9,480 nt of DNA from Methylococcales bacterium (GCA_023134955.1 JAGLUC010000323.1:1-9480); one strand, 5' to 3'; shown: positions 1-6,938, counted from the stretch's first letter. Notes: a model not told the origin generated them from the sequence alone. Translations and numbers: made by a program.

Positions 1-821
1 TTTATCTTGATCTCTATGCACGCGAGAAAAAACGTGGCGGAGCCTGGATGGATGATTGTGTCGGTCGTAAAAAAATCGGTAATGAACTGCAAATACCTGT
101 TGCCTATTTAACCTGTAACTTCACACCACCTACAGGCAATGACCCTGCCTTATTAACCCATGATGAAGTATTAACCTTATTCCATGAATTTGGACATGGT
201 TTACAACACATGATGACTAAAATTGATTACCTGGGGGTATCGGGTATTAATGGTGTGGAATGGGATGCGGTTGAATTACCCAGTCAATTTATGGAAAACT
301 GGTGTTGGGAAAAACAAGCCTTGGAGCTTATTTCTGGACATTATCAAACCGATGAAAAACTGCCTGATGATTTATTTCAGAAAATGCTTAATGCCAAGAA
401 TTTTCAAGCCGGTATGTTAATGGTCAGACAATTAGAATTTAGTTTGTTTGATTTTAAAATACATCAAAACTACACGCCTGCAAAAGGTGGGCAAATTTAT
501 AAAACCCTCAATCAAATTCGTAATGAAATTGCCGTAGTTCAACCTCCTGCGTTTAACCGTTTTGCCCATAGCTTCTCGCACATTTTTGCAGGTGGCTATG
601 CTGCTGGTTATTACAGTTATAAATGGGCAGAAGTATTATCCAGCGATGCCTATTCTTTATTTGAAGAAAAAGGTATTTTTGACCGAGAAACAGGCAAGTC
701 CTTTTTGCACAATATTTTAGAAACAGGGGGCAGCCAGGATGCCATGCAATTATTTATTGCATTTCGTGGTCGTGAACCGCAAATTGACTCGCTACTCAGA
801 CACAACGGAATTGGCGCATGA
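1..821 (+). CDS. prlC: Oligopeptidase A (M3 zinc metallopeptidase), C-terminal part, 5' truncated by window
   Basis: Cytoplasmic zinc endopeptidase of the thimet-oligopeptidase family (M3), which degrades short peptides, including cleaved signal peptides in E. coli. The reading frame is open from base 3 (YLDLYAREKKRGGAWMDDC), giving about 272 residues against roughly 680 in E. coli. The missing N-terminal 60% lies upstream of the window and is not a mutation. The zinc motif HEFGH is encoded at 183-197 and the third zinc ligand is the Glu of VELPSQ at 273-275. The family block with FNRFAHSFSHIFAGGYAAGYYSYKWAEV follows, and the protein ends with the usual GREPQIDSLLRHNGI tail. An internal ATG at 48 is not the start because family homology continues upstream. 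The stop codon overlaps the ubiD start (ATGA, 818-821), which suggests translational coupling. Identity is very likely; the symbol rests on close similarity to E. coli PrlC. Confidence 0.95.
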   Translation, partial: YLDLYAREKKRGGAWMDDCVGRKKIGNELQIPVAYLTCNFTPPTGNDPALLTHDEVLTLFHEFGHGLQHMMTKIDYLGVSGINGVEWDAVELPSQFMENWCWEKQALELISGHYQTDEKLPDDLFQKMLNAKNFQAGMLMVRQLEFSLFDFKIHQNYTPAKGGQIYKTLNQIRNEIAVVQPPAFNRFAHSFSHIFAGGYAAGYYSYKWAEVLSSDAYSLFEEKGIFDRETGKSFLHNILETGGSQDAMQLFIAFRGREPQIDSLLRHNGIGA

Positions 822-2284
822 AATATAAAGACCTAAGAGACTTTATAAAACAACTTGAAAAACAGGGTGAGCTAAAGCGTATTAGCGTTGAGGTTGACCC
901 TTATCTGGAAATGACCGAGATTTGTGATCGCGTATTAAAGCAAGAAGGTCCTGCCCTGTTATTTGAAAACCCTAAAGGCTTTAATATCCCGGTATTAGCT
1001 AATTTATTTGGCACACCCAAACGTGTTGCAATGGGCATGGGAGCAAATTCAGTTACAGAGTTACGTGGTATTGGTGAGTTACTGGCTTACTTAAAAGAAC
1101 CTGAACCCCCAAAAGGCATGAAGGATGCCATGGAAAAAATCCCCGTATTCAAACAAGTATTGAATATGGCACCTAAAGTAATTAGCAGCCCGCCTTGCCA
1201 GGAAGTCATTCGTGTGGGAGATGAAGTTGATTTAACTGTATTTCCTATCCAGACCTGCTGGCCTGATGATGCTGCGCCACTCATCACATGGCCATTAGTC
1301 ATCACCAAAGGGCCTAATAAAGACAGACAGAACTTAGGTATTTACCGCCAGCAAGTGATTGCTAAAAACAAAGTCATTATGCGCTGGCTGGCACATCGTG
1401 GTGGCGCATTAGACTTTAAAGAATGGCAAGAAACCCACCCTGGCGAACCGTTTCCCGTTGCTGTTGCTTTAGGCGCAGACCCAGCAACCATTTTAGCTGC
1501 TGTCACACCCGTACCAGACTCACTATCAGAATATGCTTTTGCAGGTTTATTACGCGGTAGTAAAACAGAAGTCGCTAATTGTTTAAGCAATGACCTACAA
1601 GTCCCTGCCAGTGCAGAAATCGTCCTGGAAGGTTTTATATATCCTGGGGAAATGGCAAAAGAAGGCCCTTATGGTGACCATACAGGCTACTACAATGAAG
1701 TGGATGAATTTCCTGTTTTTACCGTGGAACGCATCACCCAAAGACAAGCCCCTATTTATCACAGCACTTACACAGGTCGCCCACCTGATGAACCTGCCAT
1801 ATTGGGCGTAGCTTTGAATGAAGTTTTTGTGCCTATACTACAAAAGCAATTCCCAGAAATTGTAGATTTTTATTTGCCGCCAGAAGGCTGTTCATACCGA
1901 ATGGCAGTAATTAGTATGAAAAAGCAATATGCCGGACATGCCAAACGTGTAATGCTCGGTACATGGTCATATTTACGTCAATTTATGTACACCAAATTTG
2001 TTATCGTGGTAGATGATGATGTCGATGTGCGTAACTGGCAGGATGTCATCTGGGCAATCACCACTCGCATGGATCCAGCCCGTGATTTAACTATTTTAGA
2101 AAACACACCGATTGATTATTTGGATTTTGCCTCACCTGTTTCTGGATTAGGTTCTAAAGCAGGCTTTGATGCCACCAACAAATGGCCAGGGGAAACAGAT
2201 AGAGAATGGGGTAAGCCCATTAAAATGTCAGATGATATTGTTAAGCGAGTGGATGAAATGTGGGATTCCTTATTCCAAGGCTAA
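818..2284 (+). CDS. ubiD: 4-hydroxy-3-polyprenylbenzoate decarboxylase UbiD
   Basis: Prenyl-FMN-dependent decarboxylase that removes the carboxyl group of 3-polyprenyl-4-hydroxybenzoate in ubiquinone synthesis. The 488 residues match the roughly 497 of E. coli UbiD along the full length. Visible family blocks are MKYKDLRDFIKQLE at the N-terminus, NLGIYRQQV (172-180), MRWLAHRGG (188-196), KEGPYGDHTGYYNE (281-294) and STYTGRPPDEPAILG, with FASPVSGLGSK and NKWPGET near the C-terminus. By correspondence with characterised UbiD/Fdc enzymes, N172, H193 and E238 are the likely metal/phosphate site, and R177 with E282 the likely catalytic pair; D287 follows in the same loop. The ATG overlaps the prlC stop and has only a weak ribosome site (CGGA, 806-809), so coupled translation is likely. 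The cofactor enzyme ubiX is at 8832-9407 on the other strand. No defect is seen. Confidence 0.97.
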   Translation: MKYKDLRDFIKQLEKQGELKRISVEVDPYLEMTEICDRVLKQEGPALLFENPKGFNIPVLANLFGTPKRVAMGMGANSVTELRGIGELLAYLKEPEPPKGMKDAMEKIPVFKQVLNMAPKVISSPPCQEVIRVGDEVDLTVFPIQTCWPDDAAPLITWPLVITKGPNKDRQNLGIYRQQVIAKNKVIMRWLAHRGGALDFKEWQETHPGEPFPVAVALGADPATILAAVTPVPDSLSEYAFAGLLRGSKTEVANCLSNDLQVPASAEIVLEGFIYPGEMAKEGPYGDHTGYYNEVDEFPVFTVERITQRQAPIYHSTYTGRPPDEPAILGVALNEVFVPILQKQFPEIVDFYLPPEGCSYRMAVISMKKQYAGHAKRVMLGTWSYLRQFMYTKFVIVVDDDVDVRNWQDVIWAITTRMDPARDLTILENTPIDYLDFASPVSGLGSKAGFDATNKWPGETDREWGKPIKMSDDIVKRVDEMWDSLFQG

Positions 2285-2314
2285 AAATAACTTGATAATA
2301 TCCATTGAAAGTAA

Positions 2315-2350
2315 GGTAGGTTGGAGTTCCTAACGTCACCCCAACCTACC
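2315..2350. repeat. Palindromic repeat, perfect 10-bp arms
   Basis: GGTAGGTTGG (2315-2324) and CCAACCTACC (2341-2350) are exact inverted copies around a 16-nt centre. One mismatch inside the arms is followed by two more possible pairs. The element lies 30 bp after the ubiD stop in a convergent gap. Its wording resembles the GTAGGTTGGGGT...ACCCCAACCTAC family of short dispersed palindromes found in many copies in some methanotroph and cyanobacterial genomes (from memory, not searched). As RNA it would form a stable hairpin at the end of the ubiD transcript, but there is no T-run after it, so it is not a typical intrinsic terminator. Confidence 0.75.
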
Positions 2351-2411
2351 ACGCTAACGCACTAAATCTAATCAAGATTTCAACTTCTCTCCGCTTCAAT
2401 AAGTATGTTTT

Positions 2412-2447
2412 TATCAGAGCAAAGAAAAACTTCTGATATTTTTTATA
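2412..2447 (+). terminator. Weak AT-rich terminator candidate after ubiD
   Basis: TATCAGA (2412-2418) pairs with TCTGATA (2432-2438) across a 13-nt loop, and the stretch after it is T-rich (TTTTTTATATTC). The plus-strand orientation fits the end of the prlC-ubiD transcript about 130 nt after the ubiD stop. The stem is short and AT-rich, so real termination here is uncertain. Confidence 0.35.
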
Positions 2448-2479
2448 TTCTTTATGAGTATCAGCAATCTATCAAGCTA

Positions 2480-2512
2480 GAAAACCAAAAAACCAGAGAG
2501 GAGCAGGCTCTT
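2480..2512 (-). terminator. Possible weak terminator after the OmpA-family gene
   Basis: Read on the minus strand, just after the lipoprotein stop codon, the RNA has short pairing GAG-CCTG-CTC with flanking GAG/CTC pairing, followed by TGG and a run of six T. The stem is broken and small, so this is only a candidate, but the position is right. Confidence 0.25.
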
Positions 2513-2522
2513 ACTCAAGCAC

Positions 2523-3863
2523 TTATTTTTTAACTGAAACTACAAGATCTACTCGACGGTTTATCGCACGGCCTTCTTTCGTTCCATTAGAGGCAATAGG
2601 GCGAGTCTCTCCATAACCTATATGATCAATCGTGTAACCTCCTTTAAGAAGTAACAGATGAGTTGCTACGGATGTTGCTCTTTTTGTTGAAAGTTTCTGA
2701 TTTAGATTATTTGCGCCAACCGAATCAGAATGTCCTTGAACGATAACCTTTTCTGCATCCAGTTTCTTTATAATTAAATCAACTTTTGCCAACAAAGGTT
2801 TCGATGACTCTGGAATAATTGCAGTTCCAGATTTAAAATTTATTTTTTTAAGCCTGAAAACAAGTGTATTACCCTGCTGATAAACCAGTGCCAAGTCTTT
2901 TGGCAAGGTTTTTCTTGCCTCCTCCATCGCTTGCTGAAATCTAACTTGAGTGGAAACCTTAGCCAATTGTTCATTCTGCGACTTTAGCACCCCCTCTTTT
3001 TCCTGTAGAGTTGATTTTGTGGTTTTAAGGTTCGCTCTGAGCTTTCCGACATTCTTGTTCAATGTACCTAGCTCTCTGTTTTGGTAAACAATCCTCAATG
3101 CAATATTTTCAGGCGTACCTTTTGCATTCGAAATAACTTCCATTGTATCCACCAGCAAAACAGAACTGGCAAGCGACTCCTGAACACTCTTAGTATAGAT
3201 GTCTGGACTACGTGGACTCTGATTAATGACGTTTTCAGCAGCCTTCAGATCCATCTCAGCCGCTCTCAGAGTCTTTGGTGCCAAATCCTCGGCATCATTA
3301 TCAATGGCTTTCTGTATTAATAGTTCAGCTCCATTAAGTTCTCTGTATTGAACAGCCTTAACTTCTAAGGCAAGATATTCTTGCTGAAATTTTGAAAACT
3401 CAAGTGGATTAAGGGATTCGGAAAAAAGTTCTGTTTCATCTCTTAAATCATCATCAATGTCTTCCAGAGCATCCACCAGCGATGCACTGTTTCTTAAACC
3501 AGCCCGAAGAGAAGACTTTCTGGCTTTCATAATACGTGTAGCAAATGAGTTTCTAGGTTTTGCTATTCTTTTTGCATCTAAAAAATAAGCTTTTGCTATT
3601 GCTGCATTTTCCAAAATATCTTCATTCTCATAACCGCGAGACAATCCTTTTTTAGCTTTTTCCAAGTACTCCCTTCCTTTTAGATATTCCTTATCAGCCA
3701 GAAGATCCACCTGTTTTGCCTCTACAGATTTCATCACCTGAACGACCTCGGAAACCGCTTTTTCTGGATTATTACCTGCCAACAATTCAGCCTTATTAAG
3801 GCTTGCACAACCCACAAGAAGCAGCATAAACCCATAGCACAGTATTATATTGATTTTTTTCAC
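2523..3863 (-). CDS. OmpA-family peptidoglycan-binding lipoprotein with long helical N-terminal region
   Basis: Likely an outer-membrane-anchored lipoprotein of 446 residues. Residues 1-18 form a lipoprotein signal (basic MKK, hydrophobic core) with lipobox LVGC and lipidated Cys19. Ala20 after it is not an inner-membrane retention Asp. Residues about 25-255 are charged, helix-rich and Ala/Leu/Glu-rich, with several A-E-K-A type helices; they resemble DUF4398-type regions but I cannot assign them firmly. Residues about 255-325 look like a coiled coil. The C-terminal OmpA domain (about 341-446) keeps GHSD (D380) and LSTKRA (R395). These are 15 residues apart, as for the Asp and Arg that bind diaminopimelate in OmpA domains, and NRRVDLVV closes the fold. 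The start is GTG at 3863: an AGAGGA ribosome site lies about 10 nt upstream, and no other usable start exists before an upstream in-frame stop. The gene stands alone. A role in envelope anchoring is inferred; a specific function is unknown. Confidence 0.88.
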   Translation of the reverse strand: MKKINIILCYGFMLLLVGCASLNKAELLAGNNPEKAVSEVVQVMKSVEAKQVDLLADKEYLKGREYLEKAKKGLSRGYENEDILENAAIAKAYFLDAKRIAKPRNSFATRIMKARKSSLRAGLRNSASLVDALEDIDDDLRDETELFSESLNPLEFSKFQQEYLALEVKAVQYRELNGAELLIQKAIDNDAEDLAPKTLRAAEMDLKAAENVINQSPRSPDIYTKSVQESLASSVLLVDTMEVISNAKGTPENIALRIVYQNRELGTLNKNVGKLRANLKTTKSTLQEKEGVLKSQNEQLAKVSTQVRFQQAMEEARKTLPKDLALVYQQGNTLVFRLKKINFKSGTAIIPESSKPLLAKVDLIIKKLDAEKVIVQGHSDSVGANNLNQKLSTKRATSVATHLLLLKGGYTIDHIGYGETRPIASNGTKEGRAINRRVDLVVSVKK

Positions 3864-4063
3864 TCTAACATTTCCTCTGTTTATTTGTATTTACTATGTT
3901 TTAGCTTAACTTAAATGCTGGTTTTTACAATAGTGATTTTTTGTGAGAAATTAACTCAAATTACAATGTAATCAATAAACAGACACTGGCAGACATTAAT
4001 GATTCATACCCGAACCCTTACTTCAAAGGGCTTAGTCGAGTATTTTCCAATTAGCAAATGATT
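3864..4063 (-). promoter_or_regulatory. AT-rich upstream region of the OmpA-family gene
   Basis: This 200-bp stretch holds no gene that I can support. It must contain the promoter of the lipoprotein gene read on the minus strand. I see TTG-rich -35-like hexamers but no clear -35/-10 pair. A 13-bp palindrome ATTACAATGTAAT lies at 3960-3972, about 100 nt upstream of the start codon, and could be a regulator site. A small CCCTT/AAGGG hairpin (4015-4019 with 4026-4030) is also present, with no evident role. Confidence 0.3.
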
Positions 4064-4239
4064 CTAGTGTTCTAGCAACTTTGGTTTGATGGATAGCTGT
4101 CATTGGGGCGCAGTGCTTTAGCCTGCTTTGATTACCGAAAAGCAGGCTAAAGCACTGCGCCCCAATGATTATTTTTCTAGCTTACATCACTATGGAAATT
4201 AAAGAACCATCCATCAAACTAAGGTTGTCGCACCACTAG
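4064..4239. repeat. Nested fold-back repeat element (no coding capacity)
   Basis: Two layers of inverted repeat are seen. The inner layer is a perfect 30-bp inverted repeat, 4100-4129 against 4139-4168, around a 9-nt loop (GATTACCGA). Its arms contain GGGGCGCAGTGC and TTTAGCCTGC and are much more GC-rich than the surroundings. The outer layer is 4076-4094 against 4209-4227 (17 of 19 pairs), plus CTAGTG (4064-4069) against CACTAG (4234-4239) with the same centre. The inner hairpin is off-centre (5 nt on one side, 40 nt on the other), as if inserted into an older fold-back. The outer edge stops one base before the uvrD stop codon. It has no open reading frame of note and resembles a MITE or REP-like element. 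In RNA it would be a very stable hairpin between uvrD and the downstream lipoprotein gene. Confidence 0.85.
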
Positions 4240-4240
4240 G

Positions 4241-6409
4241 CTACAAAACCTGCAATTTAGCATAAGACAGCATCAGCCACTTTAAGCCTACATCTTGAAA
4301 GTTAATTTGCACTCGCTCCTGTGCGCCCTCACCTTCCATTTGTAATACTATGCCTTCACCAAATTTCACATGGCTTACACGCTGACCCATTTTATATGTG
4401 CCTACTTGCTGTACTGAGGTTCTTGGTCTTGATGTAGATGCGGTTACTGGACGATTTACATTGGCTCTAATTCTAATTTCCTGTAGAAATTCGGCTGGGA
4501 TTTCTTTTAAAAACCGTGAAGGTCTTGGGTAGGTTTCTTTGCCATATAACCGTCTGGATTCTGCATGAGTAATGTATAGCTGTTCCATTGCCCTTGTTAT
4601 ACCTACATAACAAAGTCTACGTTCCTCTTCCAGTCTAGCCACATCATCTGCTGATTGTTGTGATGGAAATAGACCTTCCTCTAAACCGACTAAAAATACT
4701 AATTTAAATTCCAGGCCTTTTGCTGAATGCAGAGTCATTAGTTGCACACAATCTTCATAATCATCTCCCTGCATATCACCCGATTCTAAAGCTGCATGGG
4801 CTAAAAACATATCCAGTTCATTGAGCTTTTCTTCATTTGCTTCATCAAAATCAAACGAGCGTGCAGCGTTAGCTAATTCCTCCAGGTTCTCTATTCTAGC
4901 TTCGCCTTTCTCACCTTTTTCCTTTTTATAAAGTTCAACCAAGCCACTTTTTTCAACAATAAGTTTTACTTTCTCAAATAATTCTTTATCGTTTGCCTCT
5001 TCGCCTAAACTTTTAATCAAATTTAAAAATATTTTCAGGGCATTGCTGGCTCTGGCTGTCATTTGTCCTTGACTGATCAGAGTTATAGCCGCTTGCCATA
5101 ATGATAGCTCTTGCTCTCTGGCTAACAGCCTTATTTCATCAATAGTTTTAGTGCCAATTCCCCGTGTTGGCGTATTAATCACTCGCTCAAAAGAGGCATC
5201 GTCATGATGATTAGACATCACTCGTAAATAAGCCAAGGCATTTTTAATTTCCATTCGTTCAAAGAATCGCAAGCCACCGTATACCCGATAAGGTGTTCTA
5301 GTAGTCATTAACTTTTCTTCAAACTGTCTCGATTGTGCGTTAGATCGGTACAAAATAGCAACATCTTGTCGAGAACCACCCTCACTTACCCACTTTCTGA
5401 TTTTTTCAACCACAAAATAGGCTTCATCCTGCTCATTAAATGCTGTATAGAGTGAAATTAATTCACCATCACCAGAGTCTGTCCATAATTCCTTACCCAT
5501 CCGTGCATCATTATTAGCAATTAAAGCATTCGCTGATTTAAGAATATTGCTGGTAGAACGGTAATTTTGTTCTAATTTAATCACTTGATGATTGGGATAG
5601 TGTGACTGAAAACTGTAGATATTTTCTATTTTTGCACCACGCCAACCATAAATAGACTGATCATCATCCCCCACCACAAATAAATTGTCTTTGCCTTCCG
5701 TTAATAGGCGTAGCCAGGCATATTGAATGGTATTGGTATCTTGAAACTCATCAACATGCACCTGTTTAAATCGGTCTTGATAAAAGGTTAATAAATCTTC
5801 ATTATCACGCAATAATTCATGCGCTCTCAGTAATAATTCAGCAAAATCAACCAATCCAGAACGATTACAAATTTCTTCGTATGCTTTATAGAGTTGTAGC
5901 ATAGTGCGCTGATAGACATCGCCAGATTCAACCATATGTTTTGCCCGAATCCCTTCATCTTTCTGGGCATTAATAAACCACATGACTTGTTTTGGAGGCC
6001 ATTTAGTATCATCTATATTCAGACTTTTAACCAAACGCTTAATGACTCGAAACTGATCATCAGAATCCATCACTTGAAAAGTGTCTGGTAATTTAGCTTG
6101 TTTAGCATGTCTTCTTAATAATCGATGCGCTAAGCCATGAAATGTGCCTATCCACATTGCTTTTGCCGAAATATTTAATAAATCTTCAACCCGGCCACGC
6201 ATTTCTTTAGCCGCTTTATTGGTAAATGTTACCGCTAAGATATTATGTATTGATAAGCCTTCAACCTGTATCTGCCACCCTATTCTATGTACCAAAACAC
6301 GAGTCTTTCCACTCCCTGCCCCAGCTAAAATCAGCATAGCTCTATTAGGTGCAGAAACAGCTAATCGCTGTGCATCATTTAAAGAATCAATTATTGAGAT
6401 ATTATTCAT
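4241..6409 (-). CDS. uvrD: DNA helicase II (UvrD/Rep superfamily 1A)
   Basis: ATP-driven 3'-5' helicase of nucleotide excision repair and mismatch repair, which also removes RecA and can backtrack RNA polymerase. With the ATG at 6409 the protein has 722 residues (E. coli 720). All superfamily 1 motifs are present: Q-motif LNDAQR, Walker A AGAGSGKT (29-36, K35), TFTNKAA (61-67), GTFHGLAHR (88-96), DEFQDTN (220-226), GDDDQSIYGWRG (247-258), QNYRS (281-285), LHSAKGLEF and EERRLCYVGITRA. The C-terminal YKMGQRVSHVKFGEGIV segment matches the Tudor-like domain that contacts RNA polymerase, and EKGEKGEARIENLEEL is typical of UvrD rather than Rep. Two in-frame GTG codons (6424, 6418) lie just upstream. 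ATG is preferred because the N-terminus then aligns with E. coli, although no clear ribosome site is visible. It is divergent from the DUF2892 gene. Confidence 0.97.
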   Translation of the reverse strand: MNNISIIDSLNDAQRLAVSAPNRAMLILAGAGSGKTRVLVHRIGWQIQVEGLSIHNILAVTFTNKAAKEMRGRVEDLLNISAKAMWIGTFHGLAHRLLRRHAKQAKLPDTFQVMDSDDQFRVIKRLVKSLNIDDTKWPPKQVMWFINAQKDEGIRAKHMVESGDVYQRTMLQLYKAYEEICNRSGLVDFAELLLRAHELLRDNEDLLTFYQDRFKQVHVDEFQDTNTIQYAWLRLLTEGKDNLFVVGDDDQSIYGWRGAKIENIYSFQSHYPNHQVIKLEQNYRSTSNILKSANALIANNDARMGKELWTDSGDGELISLYTAFNEQDEAYFVVEKIRKWVSEGGSRQDVAILYRSNAQSRQFEEKLMTTRTPYRVYGGLRFFERMEIKNALAYLRVMSNHHDDASFERVINTPTRGIGTKTIDEIRLLAREQELSLWQAAITLISQGQMTARASNALKIFLNLIKSLGEEANDKELFEKVKLIVEKSGLVELYKKEKGEKGEARIENLEELANAARSFDFDEANEEKLNELDMFLAHAALESGDMQGDDYEDCVQLMTLHSAKGLEFKLVFLVGLEEGLFPSQQSADDVARLEEERRLCYVGITRAMEQLYITHAESRRLYGKETYPRPSRFLKEIPAEFLQEIRIRANVNRPVTASTSRPRTSVQQVGTYKMGQRVSHVKFGEGIVLQMEGEGAQERVQINFQDVGLKWLMLSYAKLQVL

Positions 6410-6435
6410 GTTTTTCACTTGCACATTTCTGTAAG

Positions 6436-6451
6436 CTGTGTATATTTAGTT
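6436..6451. promoter_or_regulatory. Degenerate LexA-like half-site upstream of uvrD
   Basis: Read towards uvrD the 16-mer is AACTAAATATACACAG. It keeps one perfect ACAG half and the AT-rich centre of the gammaproteobacterial LexA box (CTGT-N8-ACAG), with 11 of 16 positions agreeing with the E. coli consensus, but the other half (AACT) is degenerate. It lies about 27 nt before the uvrD ATG, where an SOS operator would be expected, since uvrD is in the SOS regulon in E. coli. Chance AT-richness is a serious alternative. Confidence 0.2.
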
Positions 6452-6454
6452 TTC

Positions 6455-6480
6455 TTGAAAATTGCTTATACAATTTTCAA
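6455..6480. promoter_or_regulatory. Perfect 10-bp dyad in the divergent uvrD / DUF2892 intergenic region
   Basis: TTGAAAATTG (6455-6464) and CAATTTTCAA (6471-6480) are exact inverted copies around CTTATA. The dyad lies 45 nt from the uvrD ATG and about 70 nt from the ATG of the gene at 6550, so it could be an operator acting on both divergent promoters, or it may overlap promoter elements. The arms are AT-rich and have no T-run after them, which argues against a terminator. The regulator is unknown. Confidence 0.4.
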
Positions 6481-6549
6481 TACCTGGAGGTTAGAGGCAA
6501 AAGCATAACCTCTCTCTCCAACCATTATAAAAATAAAAAAGGGGTTAAA

Positions 6550-6777
6550 ATGAGTTTTGATTATAAACGTTTAGTTAAATTTGAAATTAATGTGGGTAAT
6601 AAAGAAAGTAAAATACGCTTAATTGTTGGTTCTGTCCTATTCGCAATTTCGCTTTTTACCGCTAGTATCATCTTATTATTAGGTAGTTTGATACTGATTG
6701 CAACTGGGTACACAAACTTCTGTCCAGTCTACTCAGCCATGGAAAAAAATACTTGTGAAGAAGGCGAAAAATCTTAA
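6550..6777 (+). CDS. Small DUF2892-family inner-membrane protein
   Basis: 75-residue membrane protein of the DUF2892 type, as found in the membrane tail of YgaP-like rhodanese proteins and as stand-alone proteins; the biochemical role is unknown. The family signature is visible: NVGNKESKIRLIVGSVLF at 14-31 (an amphipathic N-terminal segment), a hydrophobic hairpin at about 24-53 that could cross the membrane twice, then the conserved TNFCPVYS with Cys58-Pro59 and a second Cys69 (NTC). The start is fixed by an AAGGGG ribosome site (6539-6544) 5 nt before the ATG. The open frame continues upstream, but only as antisense to uvrD and without family homology. It is followed by a clear terminator at 6901-6926. 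The two cysteines suggest sulfur or redox chemistry or metal contact, which is inference only. Confidence 0.88.
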   Translation: MSFDYKRLVKFEINVGNKESKIRLIVGSVLFAISLFTASIILLLGSLILIATGYTNFCPVYSAMEKNTCEEGEKS

Positions 6778-6812
6778 GTTCTATGATGAATTAATCAGCA
6801 AAAGTTTATTAT

Positions 6813-6834
6813 GACTGTCTGTGTAGAGGCAGTC
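6813..6834. other. Hairpin of unknown role 3' of the DUF2892 gene
   Basis: GACTGTCT (6813-6820) pairs with AGGCAGTC (6827-6834), 8 pairs including one wobble, with a 6-nt loop. No T-run follows on either strand, so it is not an intrinsic terminator. It may be a 3' stabilising structure of the short upstream mRNA. The rest of 6778-6900 is AT-rich and shows nothing else. Confidence 0.3.
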
Positions 6835-6900
6835 TATAAAAAATAACCACATTTTTATCACATTCTATTCGTTGTAAAAAAAACTTAATTCATCCATTGT

Positions 6901-6926
6901 AAAGCGGACTTCAGTCCGCTTTTCTT
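6901..6926 (+). terminator. Intrinsic terminator after the DUF2892 gene
   Basis: AAAGCGGAC (6901-6909) pairs with GTCCGCTTT (6914-6922) around a TTCA tetraloop, followed by TCTT. The GC-rich stem with A-run before and T-run after is a textbook rho-independent terminator on the plus strand. It ends the transcript of the small gene about 125 nt after its stop codon and insulates the gene starting at 6982. Confidence 0.85.
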
Positions 6927-6938
6927 AATATTTCTAGC

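Noticed and set aside
1087..1811. Three open frames overlapping ubiD in other frames and strands
   Set aside because: ubiD is clearly coding over its whole length with conserved motifs; the others lack ribosome sites and homology.
3081..3320. Open frame on the plus strand inside the lipoprotein gene
   Set aside because: Shadow of the minus-strand gene; composition does not look like a protein and no start signal is seen.
3860..3871. Tiny ATG-TTA-GAG-TGA frame overlapping the GTG start of the lipoprotein gene
   Set aside because: The ribosome site is only about 2 nt from this ATG but about 10 nt from the GTG, so a leader peptide is unlikely; chance overlap is the simpler reading.
3980..4060. 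Possible small RNA or tRNA-like gene in the long gap
   Set aside because: Only one short hairpin (CCCTT/AAGGG) is present; no cloverleaf, promoter or terminator supports an RNA gene.
6410..6424. Two in-frame GTG codons (6424 and 6418) as uvrD starts
   Set aside because: They add only five or three residues, have no ribosome site, and the ATG at 6409 gives the best alignment to E. coli UvrD, with K35 of the Walker motif at the same number.
6144..6434. Open frame on the plus strand opposite the 5' end of uvrD
   Set aside because: It lies fully antisense to the conserved helicase motifs, has no ribosome site and no recognisable protein features.
6349..6549. Upstream extension of the DUF2892 reading frame
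   Set aside because: The extension is antisense to uvrD and promoter DNA; the ribosome site at 6539-6544 and family homology both fix the start at 6550.
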